Shown one piece after another: positions 25,677 to 31,686 of a stretch of 31,686 nucleotides of DNA. The position numbers and the translations under genes are program-made. Under the pieces are notes generated by a model. It was not told the origin of the DNA. It ran no database searches and worked only from the letters and a program-made list of their open reading frames with translations. Source of the DNA: an uncultured Solobacterium sp. (GTDB taxonomy: Bacteria; Bacillota_I; Bacilli_A; Erysipelotrichales; Erysipelotrichaceae). The stretch covers positions 1 through 31,686 of the forward strand of contig URHY01000017.1 in the NCBI GenBank assembly GCA_900547815.1. The letters run 5' to 3'. Position 1 is the stretch's first letter; the number at the start of each line of letters is the position of its first letter.

Positions 25677-27165
25677 ATTCTTCCTCCCATCCTTCCAGAC
25701 ATTCCAGTACCATCTTAGATAATCGGTTTCTTGTTTTTCGTGTATCATCTGCCAGTATTTTGTTGCTCATCTTTCTGTAATACTTTACATTTCTCAGGCT
25801 TCTATGCCCCAGTAGTCTTGCGATTGTCCAGTCATCCACATGCATCTCGGCAAGCTTCATGCCATAAATATGCCGATACATGTGAGAACCGAATCCAAAA
25901 TATTCTCCCTTATCATCTCGGAGATTTTCCTGATATATTTTATCTGTAATTTTTTGCTGGACTGTAGCATATTTCATTGGTTTTGAAGGATCACTTAAAC
26001 TTGTAAAAATGTATTTACCTTTTCCGTGCTCCTTTTCTCTGTATCGAATCGCTTCCTTTATTAAGACAGCCAGTTCCTGACTAATCGGTTTTTCATAAAA
26101 ATGTGTTTTCATTTGGTGAATCTGTATTATGGTTTCACCGTCTTTTTCAATCAGGCAGTCTGTCCTGAGTGTCAGTGTATCTGACATTCTTGTTCCAAGC
26201 ATTTGATGAATAAGCATAAGTCTCGCCGTCTGCACATCCACTTTCGTAAGGAAAGCATTAAATCGCTTTAATTCCTGATCGGAATAAATTTTGATTTCTC
26301 CCCTTATATCTGGTGGAATATCCCGATTCAAAATTAAATCCTTTACCTGCGGATATTGATAGACGTCAGCTACCATATTCAGCAATGCCCGCAGTCTCGT
26401 CAGCTCCGCCCGATATCTTTTTGTCCCGGTATCTTCTGTTTTCATGTATATCAAATACTCTTCCATGATTTTCCTGTCCAGCTTTGAGCAGGAATCTACT
26501 TCTTTATTGTTTTCCTTCAGATATCTTGAAAACCTTCGAATGGCAGTCATTTCTTTTTTTACAGTACCGATGCTTTCTGTTTTCAGTTGAAAATAAATTG
26601 CCTTTTTTACTTCCTCTCTGAGATCCTGCTGGGAGATTTCCTTAAAATTTATAATTCTGGTCGTGCGCGTCAAATCCTGTTTCACTTGTATATCAAGTTT
26701 TTCAAGTTGCCAGACATCCTTTGTCATCTCATCTACATCAGCATCTCTTAAATCAAGGAAATAATCTATTAATCGGTCAATATAGTGCAATGTCTTTGCC
26801 TGTGATACCGTTTCATTCCCACAATGGGATTTTGCAATTTCTGTCAGGGGCAATCTCTGCTGTAAAAGCCATATTTTCATCTGCTGCTTCCATTTTTCTT
26901 TGTCCCAGTCCAAAAAACTTTCCGGTCTGTCTCTTCTGGTTTGCAGCATTTTACATAAATGATGGTAAAATCTTCTCTCAGTATAAAATTTTTCCGCCCC
27001 AAGCTGTTGTCCTCTGTATTTCAGGAACTCCCTCATTTCTTTCTGCATCTGTACAGACGGCAGTAAATCAAGGTCATACGAAGGTTCTGTTCCCATTCGT
27101 ATTTTTGAAATTTCACTTGCTTTCTCATAAGAGTCCAATTTTTTTATGTAAAATTTATTTTCCAC
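25642..27165 (-). CDS. Tyrosine recombinase, third of the trio (TnpB-like)
   Basis: About 507 residues from a GTG at 27165 that overlaps the end of the previous recombinase; the frame is open 32 codons more, all inside that gene, so the start is uncertain. A long N-terminal region (core-binding part about 180-270) precedes the catalytic domain. Catalytic residues are visible: Arg in LGTRMSDTLTLR, the HMYRHIYG box, and LLGHRSLRNVKYYRK with the nucleophile Tyr. Together with its neighbours it should catalyse DNA cleavage and joining of the element ends. Confidence 0.85.
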   Translation of the reverse strand: MENKFYIKKLDSYEKASEISKIRMGTEPSYDLDLLPSVQMQKEMREFLKYRGQQLGAEKFYTERRFYHHLCKMLQTRRDRPESFLDWDKEKWKQQMKIWLLQQRLPLTEIAKSHCGNETVSQAKTLHYIDRLIDYFLDLRDADVDEMTKDVWQLEKLDIQVKQDLTRTTRIINFKEISQQDLREEVKKAIYFQLKTESIGTVKKEMTAIRRFSRYLKENNKEVDSCSKLDRKIMEEYLIYMKTEDTGTKRYRAELTRLRALLNMVADVYQYPQVKDLILNRDIPPDIRGEIKIYSDQELKRFNAFLTKVDVQTARLMLIHQMLGTRMSDTLTLRTDCLIEKDGETIIQIHQMKTHFYEKPISQELAVLIKEAIRYREKEHGKGKYIFTSLSDPSKPMKYATVQQKITDKIYQENLRDDKGEYFGFGSHMYRHIYGMKLAEMHVDDWTIARLLGHRSLRNVKYYRKMSNKILADDTRKTRNRLSKMVLECLEGWEEEYEQIRFDDSLQ

Positions 27166-28912
27166 GTTTGCACTTCTTGATTCCTGATGCCAGGCTGTTT
27201 TCTCCTTTCTTGAAAAACTCCTGATTCGCTGCTGAAATTTTCTTTGGCATAAAATCCACATACTGCTGTGTCATCTCTTCATAATCATGTCCCAGATAGT
27301 CCCGGATACTCTGAAGAGGGACTTCGTCATCATATAACAGAGTCGCTATCGTATGGCGGAAATCATGTGATTTAAAATCATACCCTTTGAAAATATCCTG
27401 CCTCTTATTAAACAGTTCTTTCATTTGCCACTTAAACGAACCATACTGATATGCCCCTCCCCGTTTGTTTTGAAAAACATAATCCTCACTTCCAATATGA
27501 TATTTTTCCAAATATCTTTTCATAATCTTATAAAGAACATCTGGAATCGGTACTCTTTTGTATGTTCGCATTTTCATCTGATAAACCTGTATCCACGCAT
27601 CTCTTCCCTGCCAGGAATAAGCATCCCCTTTCAGGGTGCATACTTCACTGATCCTTAGTCCAATCAGCATAGAATGTAAAAGGATCAATCTTGGAATTTC
27701 AGGGAAATTTTTTAATTCTCTCAGAATCCTCTCATATATTTCCATCTCTACGCTTCGGTTATTATGACAATGTATTTCTTTTTTCAAATAATACTCATAA
27801 CGAAATGGTATCCTGTCTATGATTTCTTTCGTCTGCAGATATTCATATAGCTGATAGATTGCTATAACAATATCATTAAAATAAGAAGCTTCTTTTAACT
27901 CAATTGTCTGGAAATATTTTTTTATTTCGGTTTCTGATGCAAGTTTCAGCTCCATCGCGGTTTCTTTTTCCATCCACATGGCAAATGCCAGAATCCTGTA
28001 GAATTCGGCTTGTATGCCACTCATTGCCAAATGTGTAACACCCAGACAGTATTTCATGTATTCCTGCAAAATTTCCCGGTTCTCTCTTTTTTCTATGCCC
28101 ATAAAGGAAAATTTTTTCACAGGATTGGATGGGTTGACTCTATATTGTTCCAGATGCAGTCTTTCCAAATACCAGACTGTTGAATCCCATAAAATATTCT
28201 TGGCATGGCAGAAAAGATATTTCTGACATTCTCGGAGTTCTCTTTCTGCAAGCTCTTTTGCATATGCCGTATCTGCATATTTTTCAAGTTTATCGGCCTG
28301 TACCTGTGTAATATATCTTAAATCCTCAATATGTTCCTGCATACAAAATTGATATACCACCTTCAAACCGTTTAACCGCATTGTGCATTCTCTCAGCATT
28401 ATGTCACGCAGTACGACATCTTCGATAATTTCTAAAAGCTGACGCTTGCATAGTTCTGAGCCGTTTACACGAAAATCCCAAACTAATTTATCAATAGCAA
28501 CTTTGCAGTCATATCTTTCTGCGATTGCCGGATTTGGGTGATATGGTAAAAAGAGCAGTTCTTGGATTAAATCTGTATTCTTTGCTATCTCCTGTTTTCC
28601 TTTTAACGTATTGGCATGCTTTCTGATTGCATATAATTTTGCCTTATCCATTCCACGTAAATAGCTGCGTACTACTGAATCAGAATAAGTGCTTTTCAGA
28701 TATTTCTTATAATCCACTCTAAGCTCATAATCGATGTCTGCTATATGCCACACTTCATTTTTTACCAAGTATGCTTTCAGACAGCCTTTTCCAGAGTTGC
28801 TGTCCATGCTTTCATCTAATTCCCGGCTCAGTTCTTCTATCTTCTTTTCCCGTTCTTCACTTGATGTCCATTGTTCTTCCGGCTCCCAAGCAAACACCCT
28901 TCTTGCCGGCAT
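27155..28912 (-). CDS. Tyrosine recombinase, second of the trio (TnpB-like)
   Basis: A 585-residue protein; TnpB of Tn554 is about 630. The first 390 residues are helical and hold the SAM-like DNA-binding region. The catalytic domain has Arg in LIGLRISEVCTL, HDFRHTIATLL, and YLGHDYEEMTQQYVD with the nucleophile Tyr. AGGAGGTGA precedes the ATG, 7 bases after the tnpA stop. Its 3' end overlaps the next gene, so the trio is one operon. Confidence 0.88.
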   Translation of the reverse strand: MPARRVFAWEPEEQWTSSEEREKKIEELSRELDESMDSNSGKGCLKAYLVKNEVWHIADIDYELRVDYKKYLKSTYSDSVVRSYLRGMDKAKLYAIRKHANTLKGKQEIAKNTDLIQELLFLPYHPNPAIAERYDCKVAIDKLVWDFRVNGSELCKRQLLEIIEDVVLRDIMLRECTMRLNGLKVVYQFCMQEHIEDLRYITQVQADKLEKYADTAYAKELAERELRECQKYLFCHAKNILWDSTVWYLERLHLEQYRVNPSNPVKKFSFMGIEKRENREILQEYMKYCLGVTHLAMSGIQAEFYRILAFAMWMEKETAMELKLASETEIKKYFQTIELKEASYFNDIVIAIYQLYEYLQTKEIIDRIPFRYEYYLKKEIHCHNNRSVEMEIYERILRELKNFPEIPRLILLHSMLIGLRISEVCTLKGDAYSWQGRDAWIQVYQMKMRTYKRVPIPDVLYKIMKRYLEKYHIGSEDYVFQNKRGGAYQYGSFKWQMKELFNKRQDIFKGYDFKSHDFRHTIATLLYDDEVPLQSIRDYLGHDYEEMTQQYVDFMPKKISAANQEFFKKGENSLASGIKKCKRGK

Positions 28913-28918
28913 CTATCT

Positions 28919-30049
28919 TCACCTCCTGCTTTCCAAAAACTGTTCTACTCCGTAAAGTTTGGAATATCGGCGGTAAAATTCCTGACTTGCTGTTTTCAGC
29001 TTGTCATCTAAAACATTCAGATATCGTATGGTTGTATCGAGATGCTTGTGTCCCAGTGCCTGGCTGATCATTTCCAGCGGCCAGTCTGCTTCCCACCTCG
29101 TATTTGCATAATATCTTCGAAGCATGTGCGGTGTGATCTTGATCCCAGTCTTTTTCTCCATGCGTTCAAACATATCGTAGACGCTGTCTACTCTTAACGG
29201 CTTCCCTATGGTATCCCCTTTGATGTTAATAAACAGGTATTCCTGTTTTTGCAGGATGTCCCAGTATTCCCCGATATAATAAAGCAGGAATTCAAAGGTA
29301 TCATCGCTCACCCGTCCTCTTCGCTCTTCGGCATTTTTTGCTCTTGCATCGTTTTCATTATCATCCCGGAAGTCTACCCGGATCTCATGGTTTTCGTAAT
29401 CGATGTCTTTGGTATAATCAATTCCCAAAATTTCACCGATGCGGAATCCCAGTTCCGATGTCAGTAAGATCAACACCTGATCCCTGCAGTTTGTACAGGC
29501 TTCTAAAATCGTTACGATTTCGTTCCGTTCGGCTGCCCGGACGTTTCGTTCCTCTTCTTTTAAGTATCCTTTAAATGACCGGGAGCGGATGGTTCTTCTG
29601 ACCCCGATGGCATTTGCCTTTGTGATCGGCTGATTATAGGATAATACCGACAGGCAGGAACCGTTATTTCTGACTACTTCTAAAAAAGAATAAAACCTGA
29701 ACACTTCTTTTAAGTAAGCGTTACAGGTTTTATTCTGCGGTTCTTTATCCAAATTGTCGGTATGTTTCCCGGCTTTCAGCCATTTCAGATATTCTGCGAA
29801 AAAATCATATTGCGTTTCGTAATCCATTCCATAGACATCTTCTGCTTCATGTTCTTCTTCCAGCAGATATTCCCAGTAGTAGGCAAGGGCAAATGCATTT
29901 CTCCGTATAGTATTCGGGGAACGGTTTGCCCGCACCTGATGCATTAGATACTTGCTTGGCAGCAACACAATTTCCAGTGTTTCCATATCCCGTATAAAGA
30001 AATATTTTACGGAACCTTCTCGCTGCATTTCCACTTTATATCGCTTCAT
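28919..30049 (-). CDS. Tyrosine recombinase, first of the trio (TnpA-like)
   Basis: A 376-residue integrase-type recombinase; TnpA of Tn554 is 361. The ATG at 30049 has AAAGGAGG upstream; the frame is open 11 codons more. The core-binding domain spans about 45-140 (SPNTIRRNAFALAYYWEYLL). Catalytic residues are Arg in LGFRIGEILGI, the HMLRRYYANTRW box, and LGHKHLDTTIRYLN with the nucleophile Tyr. Sampled GC is higher than in the next two genes. It is the first gene of the recombinase operon. Confidence 0.9.
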   Translation of the reverse strand: MKRYKVEMQREGSVKYFFIRDMETLEIVLLPSKYLMHQVRANRSPNTIRRNAFALAYYWEYLLEEEHEAEDVYGMDYETQYDFFAEYLKWLKAGKHTDNLDKEPQNKTCNAYLKEVFRFYSFLEVVRNNGSCLSVLSYNQPITKANAIGVRRTIRSRSFKGYLKEEERNVRAAERNEIVTILEACTNCRDQVLILLTSELGFRIGEILGIDYTKDIDYENHEIRVDFRDDNENDARAKNAEERRGRVSDDTFEFLLYYIGEYWDILQKQEYLFINIKGDTIGKPLRVDSVYDMFERMEKKTGIKITPHMLRRYYANTRWEADWPLEMISQALGHKHLDTTIRYLNVLDDKLKTASQEFYRRYSKLYGVEQFLESRR

Positions 30050-30217
30050 GTTGTCTGCCTCCTTTCCTCTAACGCTATACACAGTATACCCAACTCATGC
30101 CAATAAAGCTATCACCAATACCACCAATTCGCTCCAAACCGCCCCTGAAATACCACTAAACTTTTTGTCCTGTCTGCTACCCGGATCTGGGCAGAACCAA
30201 TAACGCCACGGATGTTC

Positions 30218-31686
30218 TCAGCTATAGTACCGCTCCACTTTCCGGCTTCGGATAAAATTTTCTACTTCTTCGATCCGTTCTGCCATCTGGCACTTTGGCA
30301 GTGCTTCCAGAACATCACTCCGATACCTGCCTTTCTTTGCTGTCCGGTGATCCAAAATGGACACAACGCAGGTGTCCTGCTCCGTGCGGATTGCCCGGCC
30401 GAATCCCTGCCGCAGCTTCTTCTGCATATCCGGGACTACGATGGTCTGGATATAGGATTCCAGGGATCGGTACTGCTCCTTTTGTGCTTCATGGATGGGG
30501 TCCGGAACAGAAAATGGCAGTTTTACGATGATGAGAGACGATACCATGTCCCCCGGAAAGTCCACACCTTCCCAGCAGGAGCCGGCTGCGAACAGCACTG
30601 CATTCTCCATCTTCTTAAACCGTGCAATCTCTTCCTGGGAGTTTCTCCATACCTGCACCATCGGGAACGGGATCTGATCCCGCAAAAGCTGATGCACATT
30701 TCCCATCAGGGTATAAGATGTGAACAGTACCAGCGTATGCCCGTAAGTGGAACACACCAGATCACGGATCTGCCCGGCAAGCTGCTCGGCCTCTTCCCTG
30801 CTTCCCTTTTTCATAGGTCTTAAATGCTCCGGGATGTAAAGCAGACAGTTCTCTTTGTAACAGAATGGGGATTCTGCCACACACTCCCGGACGCCCGTTT
30901 CTTTTTCCAGCCCGGTCATCTGTCTGGTTCTTGCAAACCCGTTCCCGGCTTTTAAGGTGCCGCTGGTTAAGATCGCCGGAAATCCCCGGCTCCATAAAGT
31001 CGCATCCAGATACTTCGGGATCTCCCGGTTGACTGCCATAAAGGTTAAATGTCCCCGGCTGTCCTGCTGTAAAAACAAAATATATCGCTTGTCGTTCTTT
31101 AAAAACCATCCGAACAGCTCTTCCATCTCTTCCATCCGCCGAAAGATCCAGTAAGGAATATTCCCGGCAAGCCTTTTGATCATAAGCTGAAGCCTTTCCT
31201 GCATCTGGGCTAAGGCTGTGCCAGCTCCCGGCGGAAAATAAAAACTTTCTTTTCCAGCCATGTCCTCTGTGCCATCTTTCCGATGCTTTCGGATCTCCGC
31301 CTGAAGTGCAGAAAACCCTTCCATCAGCCGTTTTCCATCCGTGCCTTTATGCTCTCTGCCTAAAAAGTAAGCAATCTCCTGCACATCTTCCCTTCCAATG
31401 CTTCTTCCATACATCTGGCTGGCGGCTTCCGGGAGTTTATGGGCCTCATCCACAACCAGCGCCCTGTAATCTGCCAGAAGCGGCCGGTACCCATTTGCCC
31501 GGTGCATGGCATCTGCCAGAAGATAATTGTGATTGCAAATCTGTAAAAAAATGTCCTCTTTCCTGGAACTATCCAGATGCTTCTGATAACGGCATTCTAC
31601 TTTTCCCGGACACTCCCTAGGGCAGAATTTTGGTACGCACACCAGCCTGCGGTCAAAACCGCTCAGGTTATGTACGGAATCTAAAT
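30218..31686 (-). CDS. DinG/XPD-family ATP-dependent helicase, 5' end outside window
   Basis: The open frame runs off the right edge (LDSVHNLSGFDRRLVCVPKF precedes the first in-frame GTG at 31642), so this is the C-terminal 489 residues or so. Cys residues in CVPKFCPRECPGKVEC fit the iron-sulfur cluster site of this family. LVVDEAHKLPEAA is the DEAH box. Domain 2 has ILTSGTL, LVLFTSYTLM, SCWEGVDFPGD and motif VI GFGRAIRTEQD. Walker A must lie beyond the window. It should unwind DNA 5' to 3' using ATP. It is GC-rich (about 65% in one sampled line), far above the core, so it is probably of foreign origin. Confidence 0.9.
   Translation of the reverse strand, partial: LDSVHNLSGFDRRLVCVPKFCPRECPGKVECRYQKHLDSSRKEDIFLQICNHNYLLADAMHRANGYRPLLADYRALVVDEAHKLPEAASQMYGRSIGREDVQEIAYFLGREHKGTDGKRLMEGFSALQAEIRKHRKDGTEDMAGKESFYFPPGAGTALAQMQERLQLMIKRLAGNIPYWIFRRMEEMEELFGWFLKNDKRYILFLQQDSRGHLTFMAVNREIPKYLDATLWSRGFPAILTSGTLKAGNGFARTRQMTGLEKETGVRECVAESPFCYKENCLLYIPEHLRPMKKGSREEAEQLAGQIRDLVCSTYGHTLVLFTSYTLMGNVHQLLRDQIPFPMVQVWRNSQEEIARFKKMENAVLFAAGSCWEGVDFPGDMVSSLIIVKLPFSVPDPIHEAQKEQYRSLESYIQTIVVPDMQKKLRQGFGRAIRTEQDTCVVSILDHRTAKKGRYRSDVLEALPKCQMAERIEEVENFIRSRKVERYYS

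Larger units (their letters stand above)
23863..30217 (-). mobile_element. Tn554-like element with three tyrosine recombinases and a HEPN-like cargo
   Basis: The block contains tnpA-, tnpB-, second tnpB- and tnpC-like genes in that order on the minus strand, then one cargo gene. Tn554 has tnpA, tnpB, tnpC, then cargo. The left border follows from the broken ABC ATPase near 23862. The right border must lie between the tnpA start (30049) and the helicase gene end (30218). I found no matching direct or inverted repeats at the two borders, so both limits are approximate. Confidence 0.6.

Noticed and set aside
26721..27224. Plus-strand open frame of 167 codons
   Set aside because: Antisense to two recombinase genes with intact catalytic motifs; no recognisable domain.
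30212..30823. Plus-strand open frame of 203 codons
   Set aside because: It lies antisense inside the helicase gene, has no family features or ribosome site, and long shadow frames are expected in this GC-rich stretch.

Overview
The window looks like the chromosome of a low-GC gut Firmicute, most likely of the Erysipelotrichia. This rests on very AT-rich coding sequence, canonical TTGACA/TATAAT promoters, a phenylalanine T-box, Lac-family PTS genes and strong AGGAGG ribosome sites. The family-level placement is an inference; no taxonomic marker was compared.

Positions 1-20944 read as an ordinary core chromosome, almost entirely on the minus strand. In order they hold a free methionine-R-sulfoxide reductase (+), an AAC(3)-type acetyltransferase behind glpK, pheT and pheS under a T-box, and a divergent TrmH-type rRNA methyltransferase. 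Then comes a long minus-strand series. It runs from a PTS operon (EIIC, PRD regulator, GH4 glucosidase, EIIB, EIIA, two tandem RarA/MgsA C-terminal-like proteins) into deoD, deoB and a MATE pump. Further right are an Rpn-type nuclease with a heptad-repeat coiled coil, a 54-residue Cys protein with a HAD phosphatase, and purA. A tRNA-Trp closes this part.

Positions 20945-31686 are accessory. Just past tRNA-Trp lie remnants of a TfoX-like gene and, less surely, a flavodoxin gene. A GNAT/YoaP acetyltransferase, an ABC-2 permease and a 5'-truncated ABC ATPase follow. The ATPase is cut at about 23862, where a Tn554-like block begins: a 402-residue HEPN-like cargo gene, a TnpC-like protein and three consecutive tyrosine recombinases. 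The window ends inside a GC-rich DinG/XPD-type helicase gene. Base composition rises from about 27% GC (cargo) through about 43% (tnpB2) to about 60% (tnpA, helicase) in sampled 60-base lines, so the block seems to have several origins.

How the genes work together: Lac-type EIIA/B/C should import and phosphorylate a disaccharide, and the GH4 enzyme should hydrolyse it. The GH4 carries the CDMP signature of 6-phospho-alpha-glucosidases although Lac-family transporters usually serve beta-glucosides. The PRD regulator probably senses PTS flux, and a palindrome directly upstream of the operon promoter is its best candidate site. deoD and deoB form a nucleoside salvage pair behind a terminator-like hairpin. 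The best candidates for something undescribed are the tandem MgsA-C-like proteins, the MATE leader with two competing helices, and the HEPN-like cargo with a palindromic operator inside the three-recombinase element.
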